From Variibacter sp. (GTDB lineage: Bacteria; Pseudomonadota; Alphaproteobacteria; Rhizobiales; Xanthobacteraceae): 64,000 nucleotides of DNA. Positions within the stretch are counted from its first letter, which is position 1, and each line of letters starts with the position of its first letter. Location of the stretch: assembly GCA_019689555.1 (NCBI GenBank), contig JADGHE010000015.1, positions 1-64,000 on the forward strand. The letters are read 5' to 3'. The notes below the pieces were generated by a model, which saw only the letters and a program-made list of their open reading frames with translations, searched no databases and was not told where the DNA came from. Positions 17,967 through 27,198 of the stretch are shown piece by piece. A program made the position numbers and the translations under genes.

Positions 17967-18656
17967 CTATAACTCCGACAGCCAGGCGGTGTGCTCGAGG
18001 GCGAAAGCGCGCGCGATCGGCCACACCTCCATCGCGCCGCGATAGATCATTTCGAGAGCGACGTAGAGAATGATCGCAAGGCCGACATAGGCGATCCAGC
18101 GGTGGCGTTGCAGCAGCCGGGCGATGACGCTCGCCGCCGCCCCCATCAGCCCGATCGAAAGGGCGAGGCCGAACACCAGCACGACCGGATGCTCGCGCGC
18201 GGCGCCGGCGACCGCGAGAACGTTGTCGAGCGACATGGAGACGTCGGCGACGACGATCTGCCAGGCGGCCTGACCGAAGGTCTTGCGTCGCGCCGTGAGC
18301 GCGATCGACCCGTCACGGTTTATGTCGACGCCCTCGAGCACTTCCTCCGCTTCGATGTCGCTGTCCTTGGTGTGATGCAGCTCGCGCCACATCTTCCAGC
18401 AGACCCACAGGAGCAGGATGCCGCCGGCGAGCAGGAGGCCTATGATCTGCAGGAGCTGCGTCGTGATGGCGGCGAAGCCGATGCGCAGGGCGGTTGCCGC
18501 GACAATTCCCACCAGGATGGCCTTGTTGCGCTGCTCGGCCGGCAGGCCGGCGGCGGCAAGGGCGATCACGATGGCGTTGTCGCCGGCAAGCACCAGGTCG
18601 ATCATGACGACCTGCAGGAAGGCGGCGAGCGCCTGAACGGTCAGCAGTTCGGTCAT
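17967..18656 (-). CDS. TerC family integral membrane protein
   Basis: Inner-membrane protein of 229 residues with about seven hydrophobic segments. The TerC signatures LVLAGDNAIVIALAAAGLP near the start and VADVSMSLDNVLAVAGAA past the middle supply the conserved acidic residues. Relatives have been linked to tellurite resistance and to manganese or calcium export (YjbE/MntY-like), so metal efflux across the inner membrane is the best guess. It lies between the small membrane protein gene and the NtrC-type regulator, all on one strand with short gaps, so they may be cotranscribed. Confidence 0.92.
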   Translation of the reverse strand: MTELLTVQALAAFLQVVMIDLVLAGDNAIVIALAAAGLPAEQRNKAILVGIVAATALRIGFAAITTQLLQIIGLLLAGGILLLWVCWKMWRELHHTKDSDIEAEEVLEGVDINRDGSIALTARRKTFGQAAWQIVVADVSMSLDNVLAVAGAAREHPVVLVFGLALSIGLMGAAASVIARLLQRHRWIAYVGLAIILYVALEMIYRGAMEVWPIARAFALEHTAWLSEL

Positions 18657-18674
18657 TTGCGCGGGATGCCCTGT

Positions 18675-19013
18675 TTATTTCCGCTGGGCTTCAAGCAGGG
18701 GAAGAACGTACTCGGGTTCGCTCAGCAGGGCGGCGCAGATCCCCACGAAAGTGAGCAGGCCGGTCACGTCCCAGTAGGTCAGATGATCGGGACGGGACGG
18801 CCCTTTGGTCCGCCAGGCGATCACGGCGGTCACGCAGGCCGCGAGGATGAGCATGACGCTCAAGGCGGGGAGGACGAGCGGCGGCGCGAGCGTTGCGGCC
18901 ACGGCCATGGCCCCGCCTGCGGCGAGCGCGCTGATGGCGGCGAGCACAAGTTCAGGGCCGCGCCGGCGGCGGCGGCGCGCCGGCGCATGCGCCAAGGGAG
19001 CTGCGAGGGCCAT
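18675..19013 (-). CDS. small hypothetical membrane protein
   Basis: I do not recognise a family. The 112-residue protein has an Arg-rich stretch (residues 12-18) followed by two hydrophobic segments (about 22-45 and 48-66) and a third, weaker one (about 82-100). The ATG at 19013 is preceded by GGGAGG at seven bases, better support than the upstream in-frame starts. Its stop is 18 bases before terC on the same strand, so it is probably the first gene of a terC transcription unit. It diverges from the Xre regulator. Confidence 0.65.
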   Translation of the reverse strand: MALAAPLAHAPARRRRRRGPELVLAAISALAAGGAMAVAATLAPPLVLPALSVMLILAACVTAVIAWRTKGPSRPDHLTYWDVTGLLTFVGICAALLSEPEYVLPLLEAQRK

Positions 19014-19186
19014 GATCCTACCTCCCGTTGCTCGGTTCATGCGGCCGAAGGGGGCTGGCCGGTCCGAGTCTCTGAGACGGCCCATACTCGGGGCGCAGCC
19101 GCTGCTGGGCGCCGAACCTGGGCGTTGATCGAAGCACTGCGGATTGCGCCCGCGGTGAATTCAGATACCCTGAACGCGTGCTCCGC

Positions 19187-19221
19187 AGTTTCAGAATCCT
19201 GAGTTTAGTAAGTCTGAAACT
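19187..19221. promoter_or_regulatory. inverted repeat, likely operator of the Xre module
   Basis: AGTTTCAGA (19187-19195) and TCTGAAACT (19213-19221) are perfect reverse complements with 17 bases between them. A third similar AGTTTAGT lies inside at 19202-19209. The element sits 26 bases before the regulator start, as expected for an autoregulatory operator. Confidence 0.5.
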
Positions 19222-19246
19222 AGGAGAAGATCAAGAGGGTTCCGCC

Positions 19247-19552
19247 GTGGGGGCGCATATGCAATTCGCCAGGGCTGCTCAGGAGGCCAAAGAGCTGCGC
19301 AAGCAGGCGGGGGCGTGGCTGAAGGAGATGCGCAAGCGCGCCGGCCTCTCGCAGGTCGAGCTCGCTGCGCGCCTGGGGCTCAAGTACTACACCTTTGTTT
19401 CCCAAGTCGAAAACGGCTTCGGCCGGGTCCCGAGCGAGAGCATGGAAGTGTGGGCGAGGGCGCTCGGCGTGCCTCCGGCGGAGTTCGCGCGGCAACTGCT
19501 TTCCTACTACGACCCTCATCTTCATCGGCTGCTGTTCGAGGTGAAGCCATGA
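19247..19552 (+). CDS. Xre family helix-turn-helix regulator
   Basis: Small DNA-binding protein of about 101 residues. The HTH_3 domain covers roughly residues 20-80, with the recognition region LSQVELAARLGLKYYTFVSQVENG. A GTG at 19247 is the chosen start because AGAGGG sits seven bases before it; an ATG at 19259 is the alternative. The C-terminal YYDPHLHRLLF tail follows the HTH directly. It is preceded by a perfect 9-base inverted repeat and overlaps the next gene by four bases, so the two form a translationally coupled pair that probably regulates itself. Its targets are unknown. Confidence 0.88.
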   Translation: MGAHMQFARAAQEAKELRKQAGAWLKEMRKRAGLSQVELAARLGLKYYTFVSQVENGFGRVPSESMEVWARALGVPPAEFARQLLSYYDPHLHRLLFEVKP

Positions 19553-20007
19553 CAGTGGTCCTATTCCCGCCCCGCGCGCAGAGCGCGCATCGCGGCTGGC
19601 GGCCGGACGAGTTGCAGCAGCTCATCGCGCTGTTCGCCGCTCAGGCGCGCCGCAGCGGAACGACGATTTTCTGGGAAATCGGGACGACCGAGTCCGGCGA
19701 CCCCCAGTTCTACCTGCTGGGACCGGCTCCGGATTACGAGTGCCTGCTGTGCTGCTCGCGGCTGGACGCCCTCTACGTGCTCGAAGATGGCGCCGGCGGC
19801 GTGCTGACCGAGGACCGCTCGCTGCGGCAGATTCTGCGCGAGGCCGCTCGCGCGGTGTTCGCGCCGCGCCGCGGCGCGGTCGCGGCCCGCCTGCTCGTCC
19901 TGCTTGCGACCCTGCGCATCACGATCGAGCAGAAGCTCGAGCCGTTTCTGGCAGAGTCCTCGGAGTGGATTGGCCGGTTTGCGCCGCAGCTTGCTGCGCT
20001 CGCCTGA
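19549..20007 (+). CDS. hypothetical protein, partner of the Xre regulator
   Basis: I do not recognise a family. The 152-residue protein is soluble and shows an alpha/beta pattern: WRPDELQQLIALFAAQARRSG, then a strand-rich part with FWEIGTTESGDPQFYLLG, a CLLCC cysteine group and a helical C-terminal third rich in Arg and Leu. The start overlaps the Xre stop (ATGA), so it is made with the regulator. A ligand-sensing partner, a toxin-like partner or a target of the regulator are all possible. Nothing in the sequence decides between them. Confidence 0.6.
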   Translation: MTVVLFPPRAQSAHRGWRPDELQQLIALFAAQARRSGTTIFWEIGTTESGDPQFYLLGPAPDYECLLCCSRLDALYVLEDGAGGVLTEDRSLRQILREAARAVFAPRRGAVAARLLVLLATLRITIEQKLEPFLAESSEWIGRFAPQLAALA

Positions 20008-20173
20008 AGGCCGTCCGTCGAGCCACCGGACCCGCCGCGCGTTGCAGGACGCGGGCGCCCGCCTCCTCCTGTCGCGTGTGGCCGGTTGTCTTGCCGCCGG
20101 CGCATCCTATCTTCGGTGCGCCTGGATCGCCCTGGAGAACCCTCCCTCCCTTCCGCAGTAATTCGGACGCAGG

Positions 20174-22012
20174 ATGCCGCAACAGACTTTCGCCGCCGGG
20201 CAGGCGGCCCAAGCGAGGACCGCGGACGCCGCCCTCGGCGCGCTTCCCGAATGGGACCTTTCGGATCTCTATCCGGCGATCGAGAGCGCCGAGGTGAGGC
20301 GCGATCTCGAGCGCGCGCACTCCGAATGCGTGGCCTTCGAATCGGACTACCGGGGCAAGCTCGCGGCGCTGGCCGATCGGCCGGACGGCGGCGCTGCGCT
20401 CGCGGAGGCCGTGCGCCGCTACGAGGCGATCGAGGACCTGCTCGGCCGGCTGATGTCGTTCGCCTCTCTCGCCTATGCGAGCGACACGAGCGACCCGAAG
20501 CGCGCCAAGTTCTACGGCGACGTGCAGGAGCGCGTCACCGCCGTCTCCCTGCACCTCCTGTTCTTCACCCTCGAGCTGAACCGAATCGAGGATGCGGCGC
20601 TCGAACGCGCGATGCAGGCCCCCGCGCTCGGCCGCTACCGCCCCTGGATCGAGGACGTGCGCAAGGAGAAGCCTTACCAGCTCGACGAGAAGCTGGAAGA
20701 GCTGTTTCACGAGAAATCGGTCACCGGCTACTCGGCCTGGAATCGCCTGTTTGACGAGACGATCGCGTCGCTGCGGTTCGAGGTCGCAGGCGAAGAGCTT
20801 TCGATCGAGCCGGTGCTCAACCTGCTGCAGGACCCGGACGGCGCCAAGCGCGAGGCCGCGGCGCGCGCGCTGGCGAAGACCTTGAAGGCCAACCTCCGGC
20901 TGTTCGCGCTCGTCACCAACACACTGGCGAAGGACAAGGAGATTTCCGACCGCTGGCGCGGCTTCAAGGACGTCGCCGACGCCCGCCACCTGTCCAACCG
21001 CGTCGAGCGCGAGGTCGTCGACGCGCTGGTGAGCGCCGTGCGCGCGGCCTATCCCCGCCTGTCGCACCGCTACTACCGGCTCAAGGCGCGCTGGTTCGGC
21101 AAGGACAGGCTGCCGCACTGGGACCGCAACGCGCCGTTGCCCGACGTGCCGATGCAGACCTTCTCCTGGGACGAGGCGCGGCGGACCGTGATCGCGGCCT
21201 ACGAAGCCTTCTCGCCCAAGATGGCCGCGATCGCCGACCGGTTCTTCGAGAACCGCTGGATCGACGCGCCGGTGCGGCCCGGCAAGCAGCCGGGCGCCTT
21301 TTCGCATCCGACGGTGCCTTCGGCGCACCCTTACGTGCTGCTCAACTATCAGGGGAAACCGCGCGACGTGATGACGCTCGCGCACGAGCTGGGTCACGGC
21401 GTACACCAGGTGCTGGCGGCGCCCAACGGGCCGCTGATGGCGCCGACGCCCCTCACCTTGGCCGAGACGGCGAGCGTGTTCGGGGAGATGCTCACCTTCA
21501 AGGCGCTGCTCGCGCGCACGACCGATCGCGCGCAACGCAAGGCGATGCTCGCCGCCAAGGTCGAGGACATGATCAACACCGTCGTGCGGCAGATCGCCTT
21601 CTATTCGTTCGAACGCAAGGTGCACATCGAGCGCAGGAACGGCGAGCTCACGCCCGACCAGATCGGCGACTTGTGGATGAGCGTGCAGGGCGAGAGCCTC
21701 GGCCCGGCGATCGAACTGCGCGAAGGCTACGAGACGTTCTGGAGCTACATCCCGCACTTCGTGCATTCGCCCTTCTACGTCTACGCCTACGCCTTCGGCG
21801 ACTGCCTGGTGAACTCGCTCTACGCCGTCTACGAGCGCGCGTCCGAGGGCTTCGCGGAGCGGTATCTGGCGATGCTCGCGGCGGGCGGCACCAAGCATCA
21901 TGCGGAGCTGCTTAAGCCCTTCGGTCTCGATGCGCGCGATCCCGCCTTCTGGGAGAAAGGCCTGAAGGTGATCGAACGGATGATCGACGAACTGGAAGCG
22001 ATGGAGGCTTAA
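20174..22012 (+). CDS. pepF: M3 family oligoendopeptidase F
   Basis: Zinc metallopeptidase of 612 residues that degrades short peptides in the cytosol. The catalytic LAHELGHG contains the HExxH motif (H404, E405, H408), and the downstream LAETASVFGEML supplies the third ligand. Length and layout match PepF/M3B. A leading Ala/Gln-rich stretch of about 30 residues precedes the folded part. It stands alone between the Xre pair and the UbiB-type kinase gene. Confidence 0.95.
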   Translation: MPQQTFAAGQAAQARTADAALGALPEWDLSDLYPAIESAEVRRDLERAHSECVAFESDYRGKLAALADRPDGGAALAEAVRRYEAIEDLLGRLMSFASLAYASDTSDPKRAKFYGDVQERVTAVSLHLLFFTLELNRIEDAALERAMQAPALGRYRPWIEDVRKEKPYQLDEKLEELFHEKSVTGYSAWNRLFDETIASLRFEVAGEELSIEPVLNLLQDPDGAKREAAARALAKTLKANLRLFALVTNTLAKDKEISDRWRGFKDVADARHLSNRVEREVVDALVSAVRAAYPRLSHRYYRLKARWFGKDRLPHWDRNAPLPDVPMQTFSWDEARRTVIAAYEAFSPKMAAIADRFFENRWIDAPVRPGKQPGAFSHPTVPSAHPYVLLNYQGKPRDVMTLAHELGHGVHQVLAAPNGPLMAPTPLTLAETASVFGEMLTFKALLARTTDRAQRKAMLAAKVEDMINTVVRQIAFYSFERKVHIERRNGELTPDQIGDLWMSVQGESLGPAIELREGYETFWSYIPHFVHSPFYVYAYAFGDCLVNSLYAVYERASEGFAERYLAMLAAGGTKHHAELLKPFGLDARDPAFWEKGLKVIERMIDELEAMEA

Positions 22013-22188
22013 GGACTCACCTCCGCCTCTCTGCCGCGGCCTCTGCCGCGGGCTGCGGGCCCCCCCTCCGGATCGGGAGCGGCCCTTGCTCCGGGAGAAG
22101 GCGTGAGGGCGGAACGGCTTGAATCGCACCGGCGGCGCTGGCCCTGAGCGGTGCGAATGCCTAAATGGCAAGGGTGGGACGATCCGCC

Positions 22189-23565
22189 ATGTCCGACACC
22201 GAGCGTAATCGCTTTTCCGCCCGCGCCGCGCGCTATGCGCGCGTCGGCGCCAATGTGGGCGGCGTGGCGGTGCGCCTCGCCGGGGCGCGACTTCTCGGGC
22301 TCGAGCTCGACCGCGGCCAAAACGCCGCGGAGCTGGCGGCGGCGCTTGGCGGCCTCAAAGGGCCGATCATGAAGGTCGCCCAGCTCATGGCGACGATTCC
22401 GGACCTGCTGCCGCCGGAATACACGACCGAACTCGCCAAGCTGCAGAGCCAGGCCCCGCCCATGGGGTGGGCCTTCGTCAATCGGCGCATGATGGCGGAG
22501 CTCGGCAAGGACTGGCAGTCGCGGTTCGAGAGTTTCGAGCGCAAGCCGGCGGCCGCCGCTTCGCTCGGCCAGGTGCATCGCGCGACCTCCCTCGACGGCG
22601 CGCGGCTCGCCTGCAAGCTCCAGTATCCGGACATGCAGTCCGCCGTCGAAGCGGATCTGCGGCAACTCGAATGGCTGTTCGCGCTCCACCGGCGCATGGA
22701 TCCGGCGATCGACACGACGGAGATCGCGAAGGAGATCGGCGCGCGGGTGCGCGAAGAGCTCGATTATCGGCGCGAGGCCAAGCACGTCGCGCTCTACCGG
22801 CTGATGCTCGCCGACCAGCCGCTCGTGCGCGTGCCGAAGGTCTGGCCCGATCTGTCGACCGGGCGCCTGCTCACGCTCGACTGGCTCGAAGGCCGGCCGC
22901 TGCTCGCCTACAAGGGCGCGGACCTGGAAAGCCGCAACCGGCTCGGCACGGCGATGTTCACCGCCTGGTGGTTCCCGTTCAGCCGCTACGGGGTCATTCA
23001 CGGCGACCCGCATCTCGGCAACTACACGGTGTTCGAGGCGGGGGAGGAGGGGCTGCCGCCCCGGCCCGCGGGCATCAACCTGCTCGATTACGGCTGCATC
23101 CGCATCTTTCCGGCCCGCTTCGTCGGCGGGGTCGTCGATCTCTATCACGGCCTGCTGCATGGCGACGAGGAGCTCGTCGTGCGGGCTTATGAGACGTGGG
23201 GCTTCCGCGGACTCTCGCGCGATTTGATCGACGTTCTCAACATCTGGGCGCGCTTCATCTACGGCCCGCTGCTCGAGGATCGCGTCCGCACCATCGCCGA
23301 CGGCGTGCAGCCCTCGGAGTACGGCCGGCGCGAGGCCTACCGGGTGCACCGGGCGCTCAGGGAAAAGGGGCCAGTGCGCGTTCCGCGCGAGTTCGTGTTC
23401 ATGGACCGCGCGGCGATCGGCCTCGGCGGCGTCTTCCTGCACCTTGGGGCCGAGCTCAATTTCTATCGGCTGTTCAACGAGGCGATCGAGGACTTCTCGC
23501 TCGAGCGGGTGGCGCAGCGCCAGGCCGAGGCGCTGGCGGCCGTGGGTTTGCCGCCGCCGGAGTGA
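22189..23565 (+). CDS. ABC1/AarF/UbiB family atypical kinase
   Basis: Protein-kinase-like ATPase family of about 458 residues, associated with ubiquinone biosynthesis and lipid homeostasis. Family marks are LKGPIMKVAQLMATIPDLLPPEY (the KxGQ-type motif, here KVAQ), the PAAAASLGQVHRA Ala-rich loop and the catalytic FGVIHGDPHLGNY-like segment reading YGVIHGDPHLGNY. The ATG at 22189 (MSDTERN) is preceded by AAGGGTGGGA; an upstream ATG at 22165 is possible. It lacks an obvious C-terminal membrane anchor. No other ubiquinone genes are nearby, so ubiB itself is not claimed. Confidence 0.88.
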   Translation: MSDTERNRFSARAARYARVGANVGGVAVRLAGARLLGLELDRGQNAAELAAALGGLKGPIMKVAQLMATIPDLLPPEYTTELAKLQSQAPPMGWAFVNRRMMAELGKDWQSRFESFERKPAAAASLGQVHRATSLDGARLACKLQYPDMQSAVEADLRQLEWLFALHRRMDPAIDTTEIAKEIGARVREELDYRREAKHVALYRLMLADQPLVRVPKVWPDLSTGRLLTLDWLEGRPLLAYKGADLESRNRLGTAMFTAWWFPFSRYGVIHGDPHLGNYTVFEAGEEGLPPRPAGINLLDYGCIRIFPARFVGGVVDLYHGLLHGDEELVVRAYETWGFRGLSRDLIDVLNIWARFIYGPLLEDRVRTIADGVQPSEYGRREAYRVHRALREKGPVRVPREFVFMDRAAIGLGGVFLHLGAELNFYRLFNEAIEDFSLERVAQRQAEALAAVGLPPPE

Positions 23566-23647
23566 ACCCGGTCGCCGCGCCCGAACCCCGAAGGCGTGGA
23601 AGCGGCCCCCAAGTCCGCGCGGCCTGTTGGGAGCTTGCGAGGCGCCA

Positions 23648-23674
23648 TTGCTCTGGCGCGACATTTGCGATAAT
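23648..23674 (+). promoter_or_regulatory. promoter of the cytochrome oxidase subunit IV / pnt unit
   Basis: TGCGATAAT (23666-23674) is an extended -10, with TTGCTC at 23648-23653 and a short 15-base spacer. Overlapping it, TGGCGCG-N4-TTGC (23654-23668) has the exact GG-N10-GC spacing of a sigma54 -24/-12 element. Either would start transcription near 23680, before AGGAGG at 23698. Confidence 0.45.
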
Positions 23675-23708
23675 CCCGCCGCAGATTTTCGCGAGCCAGG
23701 AGGTTCTG

Positions 23709-23861
23709 ATGGCGGGGCATGGCGAGGTCGAATATGCGACCGCCACCGGCAATGACTATTCCGAGCACGAGAAGACGTATCGTCTCTTCGTGCAGCTGGT
23801 GAAGTGGGGCATCTACGCCGTTGTCATTATCCTCCTTCTGATGGCCTATTTTCTGATCTGA
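23709..23861 (+). CDS. aa3-type cytochrome c oxidase subunit IV
   Basis: Tiny membrane subunit (50 residues) of the aa3-type terminal oxidase. The N-terminal half ends in DYSEHEKTYRLFVQLVKWG, and the C-terminal half is one transmembrane helix finishing AYFLI, the family pattern in alphaproteobacteria. It is too short for many gene finders. An AGGAGG sits six bases before the ATG. It is followed 70 bases later by pntAA on the same strand, an arrangement that links respiratory oxidase and transhydrogenase expression. Confidence 0.9.
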   Translation: MAGHGEVEYATATGNDYSEHEKTYRLFVQLVKWGIYAVVIILLLMAYFLI

Positions 23862-23931
23862 TCCGCTCTCCTGGGCGGCGTCGCGCCATGCGGGGGGACC
23901 GGGGGCACGGGAGCGGCAGCAGAAGCACACC

Positions 23932-25074
23932 ATGAAAATTGCGATACCGGCGGAGACGCAGGCCGGCGAACCACGTGTTGCGGCCACTCCCGAAACCGTC
24001 AAGAAGCTGATCGCACTCGGCGCGACGGTGGCGGTCGAGCGCGGCGCGGGCGTGCGATCCGGCATTCCCGATGCGGACTATGAGGCCGTGGGCGCGACCC
24101 TTGCGGCCGGTGCGGCCGAAGCGGTGGCCGACGCCGCCGTCGTGCTGAAGGTGCGCCGGCCGACGCCGTCGGAGCTTGCGGCCTATCCGCGGGGCGCCGT
24201 CGTCGTCGCCATGATGGACCCCTTCGGGCAGGAGGAGGCCCTGCGTGCGCTGGCGGAGGCGGGCGTGATCGGCTTCGGGATGGAGCTGATGCCGCGCATC
24301 ACGCGGGCGCAGACGATGGATGTGCTCTCGAGCCAGGCCAATCTTGCCGGCTACCGCGCGGTGATCGACGCCGCCGCCGAATACGGCCGCGCCCTGCCGA
24401 TGATGATGACGGCGGCGGGCACCGTGCCGGCGGCGCGGGTCTTCGTCATGGGCGCGGGCGTCGCCGGCTTGCAGGCGATCGCGACCGCGCGCCGGCTTGG
24501 CGCCGTCGTGACCGCGACCGACGTGCGGCCTGCCGCCAAGGAGCAGGTGGAAAGCCTCGGCGCGAAATTCATCGCGGTCGAGGACGAGGAGTTCAGGCAG
24601 GCGGAGACGGCCGGCGGCTACGCCAAGGAGATGTCGAAGGAGTACCAGGCCAAGCAGGCCGCGCTCATCGCCGAGCACATCAAGAAGCAGGACATCGTCA
24701 TCACCACCGCCCTGATCCCCGGACGCCCGGCGCCGCGCTTGGTCTCGACCGAGATGATCGCCTCCATGCGGCCGGGCTCGGTGATCGTCGATCTCGCCGT
24801 CGAGCGCGGCGGCAACGTCGAAGGCGTCCGGCCGGACGCCGTGACGGAGCTGAACGGCGTCAAGATCGTCGGCTACGCCAACGCGCCGGGGCGGATCGCC
24901 GCGACGGCGTCGAGCCTCTACGCGCGCAATCTTTACGCGTTCGTCGAGACCTTGATCGACAAGAGCGCCAAGGCTTTGGCCATCAACTGGGACGACGAGA
25001 TCGTGAAGGCGACCGCGCTCACGCGCGACGGCGCCATCGTCCATCCGAGCTTCCAGCCGAAGCCGGCGGCTTGA
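23932..25074 (+). CDS. pntAA: NAD(P) transhydrogenase alpha subunit part 1 (NAD-binding)
   Basis: Soluble NAD(H)-binding domain I of the proton-pumping transhydrogenase, 380 residues. The start [21 protein letters not shown] is the AlaDH/PNT N-terminal signature, and the [21 protein letters not shown] Rossmann motif follows in the middle. In Escherichia coli this domain is fused to the membrane part in a 510-residue PntA; here it is a separate chain as in Rhodospirillum and other alphaproteobacteria. The complex couples hydride transfer between NADH and NADP+ to proton flow. The next gene starts 14 bases later. Confidence 0.96.
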   Translation: MKIAIPAETQAGEPRVAATPETVKKLIALGATVAVERGAGVRSGIPDADYEAVGATLAAGAAEAVADAAVVLKVRRPTPSELAAYPRGAVVVAMMDPFGQEEALRALAEAGVIGFGMELMPRITRAQTMDVLSSQANLAGYRAVIDAAAEYGRALPMMMTAAGTVPAARVFVMGAGVAGLQAIATARRLGAVVTATDVRPAAKEQVESLGAKFIAVEDEEFRQAETAGGYAKEMSKEYQAKQAALIAEHIKKQDIVITTALIPGRPAPRLVSTEMIASMRPGSVIVDLAVERGGNVEGVRPDAVTELNGVKIVGYANAPGRIAATASSLYARNLYAFVETLIDKSAKALAINWDDEIVKATALTRDGAIVHPSFQPKPAA

Positions 25075-25088
25075 AGGAGACGACGCCG

Positions 25089-25547
25089 ATGACCCCGCAG
25101 GAAGCAGCCGCATGCACCCAGGCCGTGACGCCGCAGAAGGCGGCCGAATGCGCCCAGGCCGCGGCCGAGGTCGCGCGGCAGGCCGCTGCCGCGGCCCATG
25201 ACTATGCCGAGATGGCGGCGGCCGCCGCGCACGCGGCGACCGGCGGCGCCATCGACCCGTTCGTGTTCCGGCTCTCGATCTTCGTGCTGGCGGTTTTCGT
25301 CGGCTACTATGTGGTGTGGTCGGTGACGCCGGCGCTGCACACCCCGCTCATGTCGGTCACCAACGCCATTTCCTCGGTCATCGTCGTCGGCGCGCTGCTC
25401 GCCGTGGGGGTCGATCTCGCCGGCGAGCACGGGGCCGGCTGGGCGCGCGCCCTGGGGTTCGTCGCGCTCGTTCTCGCCAGCGTGAACATCTTCGGCGGAT
25501 TCCTGGTCACCCAGCGCATGCTGGGCATGTATCGGAAGAGAAAATGA
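25089..25547 (+). CDS. pntAB: NAD(P) transhydrogenase alpha subunit part 2 (membrane)
   Basis: Membrane domain II part of the alpha chain, 152 residues. An Ala-rich helical N-terminus (1-50) is followed by [22 protein letters not shown] and three further hydrophobic segments. The ATG at 25089 is chosen because AAGGAGA (25074-25080) precedes it; the open frame begins at an upstream TTG that overlaps pntAA. It forms the proton channel with PntB. A 165-base gap with no gene separates it from pntB. Confidence 0.93.
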   Translation: MTPQEAAACTQAVTPQKAAECAQAAAEVARQAAAAAHDYAEMAAAAAHAATGGAIDPFVFRLSIFVLAVFVGYYVVWSVTPALHTPLMSVTNAISSVIVVGALLAVGVDLAGEHGAGWARALGFVALVLASVNIFGGFLVTQRMLGMYRKRK

Positions 25548-25712
25548 GGCTCGGCGCATGAGGGGCGCGCGCGAATTCTCAACCCTTCGGTCCGATGCGC
25601 CGGCGATCGGCGGCGCAGCCGGCGCCGGCCGTCCCCGCCATGCGGAACAAGGGCGTGGTCGTCGCGCCGGCCTGTTCTGCCGTGAGGCGGGCCGCATGCG
25701 GGGAGTCGGCCG

Positions 25713-27107
25713 ATGAGCCCCAATTTCGCGGCGCTGCTCTATCTCGTTGCCGCCATTCTCTTCATCCTGTCGCTGCGCGGCCTTTCGAGTCCGGAGACGA
25801 GCCGGCAGGGCAACCTGTTCGGCATGATCGGCATGGCGATCGCCATCGTCACCACGCTGGCGCTGCGTCCGCCCGCGGGCTTTGCCGCCTGGCTCCTGGT
25901 GCTGGCGGGGATCGCGATCGGCGGTGGCGTCGGCGCGGTGATCGCGCGCCGCGTGCCGATGACGGCGATGCCGCAGCTCGTCGCGGCCTTCCACTCGCTG
26001 GTCGGCCTTGCCGCCGTGTTGGTGGCGGCCGCCGCCCTCTACGCGCCGCAGGCGTTCGACATCGGCACGCCGGGGACGATCCACCGGGCCAGTCTCGTCG
26101 AAATGTCGCTCGGCGTGGCCATCGGAGCCATCACCTTCACCGGTTCGGTGATCGCCTTCCTCAAGCTCGACGGCCGCATGAGCGGAGCGCCCATCCTGCT
26201 GCCGATGCGGCACATGGTGAACCTCGCGCTCGCCGGGCTGCTCGTCCTGCTCGTCGTCGTGTTCGTGCTCACCGAGAGCGCGCTCGCGTTCTGGCTCATC
26301 ACCGCGACCTCGCTCGCGCTCGGCGTGCTCATCATCATCCCGATCGGCGGCGCCGACATGCCGGTCGTGATCTCGATGCTCAATTCCTATTCGGGTTGGG
26401 CGGCTGCCGGCATCGGCTTCACGCTCGGCAACAGCGCGCTCATCGTCACGGGCGCGCTCGTCGGCTCCTCGGGCGCGATCCTCTCCTACATCATGTGCAA
26501 GGGGATGAACCGATCCTTCGTTTCGGTGATCCTCGGCGGCTTCGGGGGCGAGGTTGCGGGTCCGGCGGCCGGCAAGGAAGCGCGCCCGGTGAAGCAGGGC
26601 TCGGCCGAAGACGCGGCCTTCATCCTCAAGAACGCCTCGAAGGTCATCATTGTGCCGGGCTACGGCATGGCGGTCGCCCAGGCGCAGCACGCGCTGCGCG
26701 AGATGGCTGACAAGCTCAAGGAGCATGGCGTCGAGGTGAAGTACGCCATCCATCCCGTCGCCGGCCGCATGCCGGGGCACATGAACGTGCTGCTCGCGGA
26801 AGCGAACGTGCCCTACGACGAGGTGTTCGAGCTCGAAGACATCAACTCCGAGTTCGCAACGGCCGATGTCGCCTATGTCATCGGCGCGAACGACGTCACC
26901 AACCCCGCCGCCAAGACCGACAAGCGCTCGCCGATCTACGGCATGCCGGTTCTCGACGTCGAGAAGGCGAAGACCGTGCTGTTCGTCAAGCGGGGCATGG
27001 GCTCAGGCTATGCGGGCGTCGAGAACGAGCTGTTCTTCCGCGAGAACACGATGATGCTGTTCGGCGACGCCAAGAAGATGACGGAAGAGATCGTCAAGGC
27101 GTTGTGA
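25713..27107 (+). CDS. pntB: NAD(P) transhydrogenase beta subunit
   Basis: 464-residue inner-membrane subunit. About nine transmembrane helices occupy residues 1-270, and a soluble NADP(H)-binding domain III follows, with GYGMAVAQAQHALREMADKLKEHG and the late GANDVTNPAAKTDKRSPIYGMP loop. It completes the transhydrogenase with PntAA and PntAB and supplies NADPH at the expense of the proton gradient. Length is normal. The unit ends here; the next gene begins 91 bases later. Confidence 0.97.
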   Translation: MSPNFAALLYLVAAILFILSLRGLSSPETSRQGNLFGMIGMAIAIVTTLALRPPAGFAAWLLVLAGIAIGGGVGAVIARRVPMTAMPQLVAAFHSLVGLAAVLVAAAALYAPQAFDIGTPGTIHRASLVEMSLGVAIGAITFTGSVIAFLKLDGRMSGAPILLPMRHMVNLALAGLLVLLVVVFVLTESALAFWLITATSLALGVLIIIPIGGADMPVVISMLNSYSGWAAAGIGFTLGNSALIVTGALVGSSGAILSYIMCKGMNRSFVSVILGGFGGEVAGPAAGKEARPVKQGSAEDAAFILKNASKVIIVPGYGMAVAQAQHALREMADKLKEHGVEVKYAIHPVAGRMPGHMNVLLAEANVPYDEVFELEDINSEFATADVAYVIGANDVTNPAAKTDKRSPIYGMPVLDVEKAKTVLFVKRGMGSGYAGVENELFFRENTMMLFGDAKKMTEEIVKAL

Positions 27108-27198
27108 CCGCCGCCGCGCGCGGCGCGCCGGCCGTTCCGGTTCGGACGGGACCGCCGTTGCCCCGAGTGTTGCACCGGCATGCAAGGGGGCGGCCGCC

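Noticed and set aside
22060-22110. Second copy of the 81-129 palindromic repeat
   Set aside because: Only a loose CTCCGGGAG-type resemblance without matching arms; too degenerate to list as a repeat.
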